DNA of 14,078 nt from Pseudomonadota bacterium (GTDB lineage: Bacteria > Pseudomonadota > Gammaproteobacteria > Steroidobacterales > Steroidobacteraceae). Of the stretch, positions 7,618-14,078 are shown one piece after another. How positions within the stretch are numbered: position 1 is the first letter of the stretch; every line of letters starts with the position of its first letter. The notes under the pieces were generated by a model that worked only from the letters and a program-made list of their open reading frames with translations, ran no database searches and was not told the DNA's origin. The DNA lies in the NCBI GenBank assembly GCA_021817875.1, contig JAKAFQ010000037.1:1-14078 (forward strand). The letters run 5' to 3'. The translations under genes were made by a program, and so were the position numbers.

Positions 7618-8447
7618 GCGTCTTCCTGAGCCGACTCGAGCGCCGCTGGGCACACAGCGACTCGTTGGTGTGCATCGGGCTCGACCCGGAGATCGAGCGA
7701 TTCCCCGGCCAGATCGCCGACCATGCCTCTCCCATCTTCCAGTTCAACAAGGCGATCATCGACGCCACCGCCGACCTGGTGTGCGCCTACAAGCCGCAGT
7801 TCGCTCACTACGCGGCCTACGAGGCCGAGGATCAGCTGCAGCGCACGATCGAGTACATCCACGACGCGTATCCGGACGTTCCGGTGATCCTCGACGCGAA
7901 GCGCGGCGACGTCGGAAACACGGCGGAGCGCTACGCCATCGAAGCATTCGAGCGCTACGGCGCGGATGCGGTGACGGTCAACCCATACCTCGGCGGCGAC
8001 TCCCTCGAGCCCTTCCTCAGGCACGAAGACCGGGGCGTGATCGTGCTGTGCCGCACGTCCAATGCCGGCGCGCGTGACCTTCAGGATCTCGTCGTCGGCA
8101 CCGGGCGTCGGCTGTTTCACGCGGTGGCGGAGCTGGCTGCACAACGGTGGAACGCCCGGGGCAACGTCATGCTCGTGGTGGGCGCGACCTATCCCGCCGA
8201 GCTCTCCGAGGTGCGGGCCATCGTCGGCGACATGCCGCTGCTCGTGCCCGGAGTCGGCGCGCAGGGCGGGGATGTGGCCGAGGCAGTGCGCAACGGCCAG
8301 ACCAGTACGGGCGCGGGGCTCGTGATCAGCTCCTCGAGGGGTATTCTCTACGCCTCGGGCCGCGATGATTTCGCCTCCGCGGCCCGGACGGCCGCACTGA
8401 AGCTGCGGGATCAGATCAATGCCCACAGGCGGCGCGTGGGGCGCTGA
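7614..8447 (+). CDS. pyrF: Orotidine 5'-phosphate decarboxylase, type 2
   Basis: This enzyme decarboxylates OMP to UMP, the last step of de novo pyrimidine nucleotide synthesis, in the cytoplasm. The 277-residue length and sequence fit the longer type 2 subfamily (known from mycobacteria, myxobacteria and some proteobacteria), whereas E. coli PyrF is a shorter type 1 enzyme. Motifs visible are CIGLDPE near the N-terminus (20-26), FNKAIIDAT (44-52), [10 protein letters not shown] (57-66), the catalytic [15 protein letters not shown] (94-108) with Lys96 and Asp94/Asp99, [11 protein letters not shown], and the phosphate-binding end regions PGVGAQGGD and ISSSRGI. The ATG at 7614 overlaps the mnmG stop (ATGA), and no clear ribosome binding site precedes it, so translation is probably coupled to mnmG. 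The gene converges on trkH. Confidence 0.96.
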   Translation: MSVFLSRLERRWAHSDSLVCIGLDPEIERFPGQIADHASPIFQFNKAIIDATADLVCAYKPQFAHYAAYEAEDQLQRTIEYIHDAYPDVPVILDAKRGDVGNTAERYAIEAFERYGADAVTVNPYLGGDSLEPFLRHEDRGVIVLCRTSNAGARDLQDLVVGTGRRLFHAVAELAAQRWNARGNVMLVVGATYPAELSEVRAIVGDMPLLVPGVGAQGGDVAEAVRNGQTSTGAGLVISSSRGILYASGRDDFASAARTAALKLRDQINAHRRRVGR

Positions 8448-8480
8448 GCCGCACTGAAGGGACACCTGCCGCCGCGGGGA

Positions 8481-8501
8481 TTGCGGGGCGAGAGCCCGCA
8501 A
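8481..8501. terminator. Hairpin between converging pyrF and trkH
   Basis: TTGCGGG (8481-8487) and CCCGCAA (8495-8501) form a perfect 7-bp stem with a 7-base loop. It begins 33 bases after the pyrF stop and 3 bases beyond the trkH stop on the other strand, so it could serve both genes. No U run follows on either strand, so it may act with Rho or as a 3'-end stabiliser. Confidence 0.4.
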
Positions 8502-8504
8502 CAG

Positions 8505-9959
8505 TCACTTCCGCCAGAACGTGCGCGTGAACAGCACGATCACGCTGAAGATCTCCAGCCGCCCCAGCAGCATCGCCACCGTGCACACCCAGGTCTGCGC
8601 CGCATCGAGGGTGTGCAGGTTCCAGCCATGGCTGCCGGGCAACCCATAGGCGGTGTTGTTGATGGAGGCGACGACGACACGGAACGCGGCATCGAAACCC
8701 ATGCCCGTGAGCAGCATGGCGAAGATCAGCGATGCCACCGCCATGAAATACAGGAAAATGAACGCCAGCACCGCGTCCGCCGCGCGCTGCGGGATCGGCC
8801 GGCCGCCAATGCGCACCGGCGCGACGGCGCTCGGGTGCACCAGCAGCTTCAGCTCCCTTCCGGCCTGCCTGACCAGCACCAGTGTGCGGAACATCTTGAT
8901 GCCCCCGCCCGAGGTGCCGGTGCTGCACACGATGCCGGAGAGAAACAGCATCCAGATGGGCGCAAACACCGGCCAGGCGCTGAAGCGGACATGCCCGGTG
9001 ACCAGCCAGCCGGTGGTGGTCGCCATCGAAACGACATCGAACGCCGCGTAGCGCAGCGCGGTATTGAACGTCGGGTACACGTGCTCGGCGGTGAGCAGCA
9101 CGGCGACGACCGCGATGCTCACCAGGAGCACCGCGGCAATGGCCTTGAGCTCCGGATCGTTGCTGTAGGGCTTCAGGGTCAGCCGACGCAGCGCCACAAA
9201 ATGCCGGGTGAAGTTCAGCGACGCCGCCAGCATCACCACGATCAGCACCGCTTCGACCGCCGCCGAGTGGAAGTAGGCAATGCCGGCATCGTGCGTCGAG
9301 AATCCGCCGAGCGACACCGCCGAAAACGCGTGGCAGATCGAGTCGAACCAGCTCAGGCCGCACAGCCTCAGCCCCGCGACGCCCGCGACGGTCAGCAGCA
9401 CGTAGACCAGCCAGACCGAGCGGGCGGCCTCGGTGATGCGCGGCTCGAGCCGCTCGTCCCTGACCGGGCCGGGGGCCTCGGCCTTGTACAGCTGCATGCC
9501 GCCGATCCCGAGCAGCGGCATGACGCTCATCGCCACCACTATCCCCGTCAGGCCGCCGACCCAGGTCAGCGATTCGCGCCAGAAGTTGAGCGACGGCGCC
9601 AGGGAGCCGAGCCCGGTGAGCACCGTCGAGCCGGTGGTCGTGAGACCGGACATGGCTTCGAACAACGCCCGCGTGAACGTCAATCCCGGCATGGTCAACA
9701 GCAACGGCAGCGTCGCCGCAGCCGGCAGCAGCATCCAGCCCAACGTCACCAGCATGAAGCCATCGCGCGGCTTGAGCTGCCGGCGATGCCTGAAGGTGGC
9801 AGCCGAAAGCAGCAGCCCCGTCAGCACCGTCAGGGTCGCGCACAGCAGGAACTTCGGCCACAGGCCGTCGCCATTGACGAGCGAGCAGCCGATCGGAAGC
9901 ACGTACACCAGGCCGAAAGCCGCCAGTATGAGTCCGAGAAAATAAGCCACACCGAGCAT
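8505..9959 (-). CDS. trkH: Trk-type potassium uptake channel, TrkH family
   Basis: This integral membrane protein of 484 residues is the ion-conducting subunit of the Trk potassium uptake system, gated by TrkA. It shows the fourfold helix-pore-helix pattern of the SKT superfamily. Filter 1 is SGLTTTGST (TTTG at 107-110), filter 2 AVSLGGFSTHD (216-224), and filter 3 MATTTGW (TTTG at 314-317). Filter 4 reads INNTAYGLPGS (433-443), where E. coli-type TrkH has NN-x-GPGLG, so the usual first glycine is Ala437. The gating loop in the third repeat is CSTGTSGGGIKMFR (345-358). The C-terminus (GRLEIFSVIVLFTRTFWRK) is typical of TrkH. The ATG at 9959 has an AGGGGAG ribosome binding site and homology starts at once. 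It lies 31 bases downstream of trkA, and the two are surely co-transcribed. Confidence 0.95.
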   Translation of the reverse strand: MLGVAYFLGLILAAFGLVYVLPIGCSLVNGDGLWPKFLLCATLTVLTGLLLSAATFRHRRQLKPRDGFMLVTLGWMLLPAAATLPLLLTMPGLTFTRALFEAMSGLTTTGSTVLTGLGSLAPSLNFWRESLTWVGGLTGIVVAMSVMPLLGIGGMQLYKAEAPGPVRDERLEPRITEAARSVWLVYVLLTVAGVAGLRLCGLSWFDSICHAFSAVSLGGFSTHDAGIAYFHSAAVEAVLIVVMLAASLNFTRHFVALRRLTLKPYSNDPELKAIAAVLLVSIAVVAVLLTAEHVYPTFNTALRYAAFDVVSMATTTGWLVTGHVRFSAWPVFAPIWMLFLSGIVCSTGTSGGGIKMFRTLVLVRQAGRELKLLVHPSAVAPVRIGGRPIPQRAADAVLAFIFLYFMAVASLIFAMLLTGMGFDAAFRVVVASINNTAYGLPGSHGWNLHTLDAAQTWVCTVAMLLGRLEIFSVIVLFTRTFWRK

Positions 9960-9962
9960 GTG

Positions 9963-9969
9963 CTCCCCT
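9963..9969 (-). promoter_or_regulatory. Ribosome binding site of trkH
   Basis: AGGGGAG on the minus strand ends 3 bases (AGGGG core, 5 bases) before the ATG at 9959. It supports this start and independent re-initiation after the trkA stop at 9991. Confidence 0.6.
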
Positions 9970-9990
9970 CTCAGGTCCTACGGCCGCAGC

Positions 9991-11361
9991 CTAGGGAGCC
10001 GCCCGCATCAGCAGCCGCTCGACCGCGTCGATGTGGCGCCGGTCGGACAGGAACAGGATCAGATGGTCATTCGACTGAATGCGGGTGTCGTGATGCGCAA
10101 CGATCATCTGTTCGCCGCGCACGATGGCACCGATGGCGGCGCCTTCGGGCAGCTCGATTTCCCCGACGGTGCGGCCCACAACCCGCGAATTGGCCTCCTC
10201 GCCGCGCGCGATCGCCTCGATCGCCTCGGCGGCACCGCGGCGCAGCGAGTGCACCCGCACCACCTCACCCCGTCTGACGTGAGCCAGCAGCGATCCGATG
10301 GTGATGACCTGCGGCGCGATCGCCGCATCGATGCTGCTGCTCTCAACCAGATCCGCATAGGAAGGTCTGTTGACCAGCGCCATGACCTTGCGCGCGCCGA
10401 GCCGCTTGGCCAGCAGCGCCGACAGGATGTTCGCCTCCTCGGAGTTGGTCACCGCGGCGAACACATCGGTGCTGTCGATGTTCTCTTCGATCAGCAGCTC
10501 CTCGTCGGCCGCGTCCCCGGCGAGCACGATGGTGTTCTCCAGCTGCTCGGAAACGAGGCGCGCGCGGCGCGCGTCATGCTCGATCAGCTTGATCTGGGTG
10601 GACTGCTCGAGCGCCTCCGCGAGACGCATGCCGATATTGCCGCCGCCGGCGATCATCACGCGACGAACGCGCGTATCCTCCTTGCGCAGCCCGCCGATGA
10701 CGCGGTGGACATCACCGGCAGCGGCGAGGAAGAACACCTCGTCGTCCTCCTCGATCACCGTGCCGCCGTCCGGCAGCACGCTGCGGCCACCGCGGTAGAT
10801 CGCCACCACCCGGGTCTCGATTCCCGGCAGCTGCTGCGGCAACTCGCCCAGGCTGTGGCCGGTCATCGGCGCACCGCGCGCGGCGCGCACCCCGGCGAGG
10901 TGCACCCGGCCGGCGGCGAACTCGAGCACCTGCAGCGCACCGGGATGATGGATCAGCCGCTCGATATATTCGGTTACCAGCTGCTCAGGGCTGATGAACA
11001 CGTCGACGGCGATCGCGTGCTCGCCGAACAGCTGCGGCCGGGAGGTGTATTCGGCGGAGCGGATGCGCGCGATCTTGGTGGGTGTGCGGAACTGCCAGAA
11101 GGCCACTTCGCACGCCATCATGTTGACCTCGTCGCTGTTGGTCAACGCGACGAGGATATCGGCCGCCGCGGCACCGGCGGCCTGCAGGACACTCGGGTAG
11201 GCGGCGTTGCCGGCCACGGTGTGCACGTCGAGCCGATCCTGCAGGTCGCGCAGCACGTCCTCGTCGATGTCGACGACGGTGACGTCATTCGCTTCCTCGC
11301 GCGAGAAGTGCCGGGCGACCGTTCGGCCCACCTGGCCGGCGCCAAGGATGAGTATCTTCAT
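9991..11361 (-). CDS. trkA: Trk potassium transport regulatory subunit TrkA
   Basis: This 456-residue peripheral membrane protein forms the nucleotide-binding gating ring of the Trk system. It has two tandem RCK units. The first Rossmann domain starts with GAGQVG (7-12) and has the acidic ribose-binding residue at the end of strand 2 (VVDID, Asp31). Its RCK-C part lies at about 140-220. The second Rossmann domain has GGGNIG (239-244) and EHD at 261-263, and its RCK-C part lies at about 370-455. Length and layout equal E. coli TrkA (458 residues). The ATG at 11361 lies 3 bases after the uvrD stop; a GGAG inside the uvrD end (11377-11374) is 12 bases upstream, so coupling to uvrD translation is likely. 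trkH follows. Together they give a full Trk system apart from any ATP-binding partner. Confidence 0.97.
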   Translation of the reverse strand: MKILILGAGQVGRTVARHFSREEANDVTVVDIDEDVLRDLQDRLDVHTVAGNAAYPSVLQAAGAAAADILVALTNSDEVNMMACEVAFWQFRTPTKIARIRSAEYTSRPQLFGEHAIAVDVFISPEQLVTEYIERLIHHPGALQVLEFAAGRVHLAGVRAARGAPMTGHSLGELPQQLPGIETRVVAIYRGGRSVLPDGGTVIEEDDEVFFLAAAGDVHRVIGGLRKEDTRVRRVMIAGGGNIGMRLAEALEQSTQIKLIEHDARRARLVSEQLENTIVLAGDAADEELLIEENIDSTDVFAAVTNSEEANILSALLAKRLGARKVMALVNRPSYADLVESSSIDAAIAPQVITIGSLLAHVRRGEVVRVHSLRRGAAEAIEAIARGEEANSRVVGRTVGEIELPEGAAIGAIVRGEQMIVAHHDTRIQSNDHLILFLSDRRHIDAVERLLMRAAP

Positions 11362-11364
11362 CGG

Positions 11365-13584
11365 TTATAACGGCTCCAGGTTCGCGTACTGCATGACCAG
11401 CCATTTGGTCCCTTGCCGCTCGAAGTTTACCTGCACGCGGGCCTGCGGACCGGAGCCCTCGAGACTGAGGATCACCCCTTCGCCGAACTTGCCGTGCCGC
11501 ACCCGTGCGCCGAGGCGAAAGCCGGGCATGCCGGGATCGGCGTACAGATGGGCGGCGGAGCGCGGCGGCGGGTAGACGCCCGGGCGGCCCGCGGCCGCGT
11601 GCTCGTGCCTGAAGCGCGCGGCGCCGACCGGCCGCGTCACCTGCCCGCGGGGGCGGACCTCCTCGAGCAGATCCTGCGGTGTCTCCTTGATGAAGCGCGA
11701 AGGCTGGCTGTAGCTGTCGATGCCGTGCAGCCGGCGTTGTTCGGCGTAAGTGAGGTAGAGCTGCTTCATCGCGCGCGTCATGCCGACATAACACAGTCGG
11801 CGCTCTTCCTCCAGACCGTCGAGATCGCCGATCGAGCGCTGGTGCGGGAACAGGCCGTCCTCCATGCCGCACAAAAACACCACGGGGAACTCCAGCCCCT
11901 TGGCGCTGTGCAGCGTCATCATCTGCACGCAGTCCTCCCAGGCATCCGCCTGGCCTTCGCCGGACTCGAGTGCCGCGTGCGCGAGGAATGCCTCGAGCGG
12001 CGCCAGATCGGCATCGGTGCCTTGTGGGCTGAAGCCGCGGGCGGCGCTCACCAGCTCTTCGAGATTCTCAACGCGAGCCTCGCCGCGATCGGCCTTCTCG
12101 CGTCGGTGGAACTCGATCAGGCCGACCGTGGCGAGCATGTGGTCGACCTGCTCGTGCAACGCCAGTCCGGCGGATTCGGCTGCCAGCGCCTCGATCAGCC
12201 CGATGAACCCCTGCAGGGCCGCGGAGGCTTTCGGTCCGAGCGCCGCCCCGAGGCCGCCGGCGGCCGCCTCCCACAGTGAGCTGCCCGCCGATCGCGCAGC
12301 ATCGCGCATCGTATCCAGGCTCTTGGCGCCGATGCCGCGCGGCGGCAGGTTCACGACCCGCTCGAACGAGGCGTCGTCGCGGCGATTGACCAGCAGCCGC
12401 AGATACGCCAGCGCATCCTTGATTTCCGCGCGCTCGAAGAATCTCAGGCCGCCGTAGACGCGATAGGGAATGCGGGCGGCGAGCAGGGTTTCTTCGAACA
12501 CCCGTGACTGCGCGTTGGAGCGGTACAGGACCGCGATGTCGCGCCGCGCCCCCCCATGGGCCACGTGATCGCGGATGCGCTGCGTGACGAACTCCGCCTC
12601 GTCACGCTCGTTGAACGCGGCGTAGAGGCGCACCGGCTCGCCGCGCTCGCCGCTCGTCCACAGCGTCTTGCCCAGGCGGCCGGAGTTGTTGGCGATGAGA
12701 CCATTGGCGGCGGCAAGGATGGTCCCGGTGGAGCGGTAGTTCTGCTCCAGGCGGTACAGCTTCGCTCCGGCGAAATCGCGCTGGAACTGCAGCAGGTTCT
12801 CCACGCGTGCGCCCCGCCACCGATAGACCGACTGGTCATCGTCGCCGACCACGTATGGATGGCCGTCGCCGCCGGCGATCAGCCGCAGCCACGCGTACTG
12901 GATGGAGTTGGTGTCCTGGAACTCGTCGACCAGCACGTGTCGAAACCGCTGGCGATAATGCTGCAGCAGCGCCGGCTGGTCGCGCCAAAGTTCGAATGCC
13001 CGCAGCAGCAGCTCGGCGAAGTCGAGCACGCCGTTGCGCGCGCAGGTCTCTTCGTACAGGCCGTACAGCCGGATCATCTGCGCCCGCGCCGGATCGTTGC
13101 CGGCCTTGAGGTCCTTCGGCCGCCGGCCCTCGTCCTTGTTGGAGTTGATGAACCACTGCACCTCTCTGGGCACCCAGCGCGATTCATCGAGCTGCTGCGC
13201 CTTGAGCAGTTTCTTGATGAGACGTTGCTGATCTTCGGAGTCGAGGATCTGGAACCCCTCGGAGAGGCCGGCTTCGCGCCAGTGGCGCCTCAGGAGCCGG
13301 TGCGCGATGCCGTGGAAGGTGCCGATCCAGAGCTGTCCGGGCGGCGTACCGAGCAGATTCTCGACCCGGGCGCGCATCTCGCCAGCGGCTTTGTTCGTGA
13401 AGGTCACCGCCAGGACGGAATGGGGCGAGGCGCCTTCGGCCTCGATCAGCCAGGCGATGCGGTGCGTGAGCACCCGGGTCTTGCCGCTGCCGGCGCCGGC
13501 CAGCACCAGCACGGGAGCGAGCGGCGCGGTGACCGCGGCCCGCTGGGCCTCATTGAGGGGCTCGAGGATGGGATCGGGGGTCAT
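11365..13584 (-). CDS. uvrD: DNA helicase II, UvrD
   Basis: This superfamily 1A 3'-5' helicase acts in nucleotide excision repair and mismatch repair. The protein is 739 residues against 720 in E. coli. In order are the Q-motif LNEAQRAAV (10-18, Gln14), Walker A GAGSGKT (30-36), TFTNKAAGEMR (61-71), GTFHGIAHRLLR (88-99), DEFQD of motif II (220-224), VVGDDDQSVYRWRGA of motif III (245-259), QNYRS of motif IV (281-285), YGGLRFFERAEIKD, TLHSAKGLEFPVVF of motif V and YVGMTRA of motif VI. The C-terminal Tudor-like segment (RHGKFGEGVILSLEGSG and KWLVMQYANLE) is present, as in UvrD/PcrA. The ATG at 13584 is chosen because MTPDPILEPLNEAQ aligns with the family start; the frame upstream runs into gloB. 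The gap to gloB is 22 bases and to trkA 3 bases. Confidence 0.97.
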   Translation of the reverse strand: MTPDPILEPLNEAQRAAVTAPLAPVLVLAGAGSGKTRVLTHRIAWLIEAEGASPHSVLAVTFTNKAAGEMRARVENLLGTPPGQLWIGTFHGIAHRLLRRHWREAGLSEGFQILDSEDQQRLIKKLLKAQQLDESRWVPREVQWFINSNKDEGRRPKDLKAGNDPARAQMIRLYGLYEETCARNGVLDFAELLLRAFELWRDQPALLQHYRQRFRHVLVDEFQDTNSIQYAWLRLIAGGDGHPYVVGDDDQSVYRWRGARVENLLQFQRDFAGAKLYRLEQNYRSTGTILAAANGLIANNSGRLGKTLWTSGERGEPVRLYAAFNERDEAEFVTQRIRDHVAHGGARRDIAVLYRSNAQSRVFEETLLAARIPYRVYGGLRFFERAEIKDALAYLRLLVNRRDDASFERVVNLPPRGIGAKSLDTMRDAARSAGSSLWEAAAGGLGAALGPKASAALQGFIGLIEALAAESAGLALHEQVDHMLATVGLIEFHRREKADRGEARVENLEELVSAARGFSPQGTDADLAPLEAFLAHAALESGEGQADAWEDCVQMMTLHSAKGLEFPVVFLCGMEDGLFPHQRSIGDLDGLEEERRLCYVGMTRAMKQLYLTYAEQRRLHGIDSYSQPSRFIKETPQDLLEEVRPRGQVTRPVGAARFRHEHAAAGRPGVYPPPRSAAHLYADPGMPGFRLGARVRHGKFGEGVILSLEGSGPQARVQVNFERQGTKWLVMQYANLEPL

Positions 13585-13593
13585 GAACCGCGT

Positions 13594-13599
13594 ATTGTA
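13594..13599 (-). promoter_or_regulatory. Candidate -10 element in front of uvrD
   Basis: TACAAT on the minus strand (five of six matches) ends 9 bases before the uvrD ATG at 13584, inside the 22-base gap after gloB. No good -35 element is present at 16 to 18 bases. A GGAG at 13604-13601 is 16 bases from the ATG, too far for a normal ribosome binding site. If active it would give a uvrD-trkA-trkH transcript with a leader of about 3 bases. Confidence 0.3.
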
Positions 13600-13606
13600 C
13601 TCCGAC

Positions 13607-14078
13607 TTACCAGCGGTTCCTGAGCTCGCGCAAGCCGAGGAAAACCGCGCGCGCATCCGGCTGCGCTCCGAGCTCGGGCAACGCCTGCCGCAGGCGCGCG
13701 ATCAGCGTGGGACTCGACAGGCGGAAGAAGGTGTTGATGCGTTTCTCTTCGCCGAGCGTGGTGACCGGGGCGGCGTCCGGATCGTCCTGGCGCAGCGAAT
13801 CGAGCAGAGCGCGGGCTGCGGCGTTATCGGGCTCGCGGTCCAGTGTGAACTGCAGGTTGCGCACCAGGTACTCGTGCCCCGGGAAGACGCGGGTCTCATC
13901 GGGCAGCCTCGCGAGCCGCGTGGAGAAGGTCTGGTACAGCTGCTCGGGGTGGCCGCCGTTGTGGCAATTACCCGCGCCGGCAGCGAACAGAGTATCGCCG
14001 CAGAACAGCGCCGGCGGCTGTGCGTGCGCCAGCAGGCAGATGTGCGCCATCGTGTGCCCGGGCGTGTCTTTGCACTCG
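13607..14078 (-). CDS. gloB: Hydroxyacylglutathione hydrolase (glyoxalase II) family, N-terminus missing
   Basis: Glyoxalase II hydrolyses S-lactoylglutathione to lactate and glutathione, the second step of methylglyoxal detoxification. Only the last 157 residues are in the window; the frame stays open to the right edge, so the gene starts outside. The metallo-beta-lactamase fold is shown by the TPGHT metal-binding histidine segment at the very edge (about 14051-14065), CGDTLFAAGAG with the bridging Asp, and PGHEYLVRNLQF with the last metal-binding His and substrate-binding residues. The C-terminal helical domain has EPDNAAA and EKRINTFFR. The loop GNCHNGGHPEQLY differs from the E. coli form, so a related thioesterase of the same family cannot be excluded. 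The first two metal-binding histidines (HxHxDH) are off the edge and unverified. The stop is TAA, 22 bases before uvrD, so it probably heads or belongs to the uvrD-trkA-trkH unit. Confidence 0.9.
   Translation of the reverse strand, partial: ECKDTPGHTMAHICLLAHAQPPALFCGDTLFAAGAGNCHNGGHPEQLYQTFSTRLARLPDETRVFPGHEYLVRNLQFTLDREPDNAAARALLDSLRQDDPDAAPVTTLGEEKRINTFFRLSSPTLIARLRQALPELGAQPDARAVFLGLRELRNRW

Noticed and set aside
5617..7653. Long antisense open frame (678 codons) covering all of mnmG on the minus strand
   Set aside because: The sense strand encodes an unmistakable full-length MnmG. The antisense translation has no recognisable domain, and its length is explained by the high GC content at third codon positions.
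8481..10277. Plus-strand open frame of 598 codons opposite trkH
   Set aside because: The minus strand carries a convincing TrkH with membrane helices and filter motifs. The plus-strand translation is a low-complexity Arg/Gln/His-rich shadow.
9958..11370. Plus-strand open frame of 470 codons opposite trkA
   Set aside because: TrkA on the minus strand has both Rossmann motifs and the right length. The opposite frame has no family character.
13585..13656. Upstream extension of UvrD by 24 residues from an ATG at 13656
   Set aside because: It would overlap the gloB C-terminus. The conserved family start aligns with the ATG at 13584.

Overview
The window is about 14 kb of GC-rich, gene-dense chromosomal DNA. 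Its proteins resemble gammaproteobacterial homologues: long biosynthetic threonine deaminase, UvrD helicase, TrkA/TrkH potassium uptake, MnmG and glyoxalase II. The high GC content, the short intergenic gaps and the placement of mnmG next to pyrF instead of rsmG suggest a high-GC gammaproteobacterium, perhaps of the Xanthomonadales/Nevskiales/Chromatiales type. No 16S rRNA or other marker is present, so this placement is only an inference. I see no tRNA, rRNA, insertion sequence, phage gene or CRISPR array.

Layout from left to right. A 5'-truncated ilvA (threonine deaminase) runs rightward to 1351. It converges on a small leftward gene for a paired-CBS-domain protein (1400-1828) that has a strong ribosome binding site. 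A leftward three-gene unit follows, transcribed from about 5630 down to 2091: a secreted S33-type alpha/beta hydrolase, a NatA-like ABC ATPase and a NatB-like ABC-2 permease. A likely intrinsic terminator lies at 1976-1999. Divergent from this unit is a rightward pair, mnmG-pyrF (5707-8447), joined by a 4-base ATGA overlap. It converges on a leftward unit transcribed from beyond the right edge: gloB (partial) - uvrD - trkA - trkH, ending at 8505. Hairpins without U tracts lie in both convergent gaps.

Functionally this is mostly housekeeping: isoleucine synthesis, tRNA wobble-uridine modification, pyrimidine synthesis, DNA repair, potassium uptake and methylglyoxal detoxification. The one accessory-looking module is the exported hydrolase with its NatAB-type transporter. 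I found no convincing new multi-gene system. The points most worth checking are -10-like hexamers only 6 to 9 bases before the start codons of mnmG, the hydrolase and uvrD, which suggest leaderless or nearly leaderless transcripts; a non-canonical fourth selectivity-filter segment in TrkH; and the mnmG-pyrF and uvrD-trkA-trkH gene arrangements.
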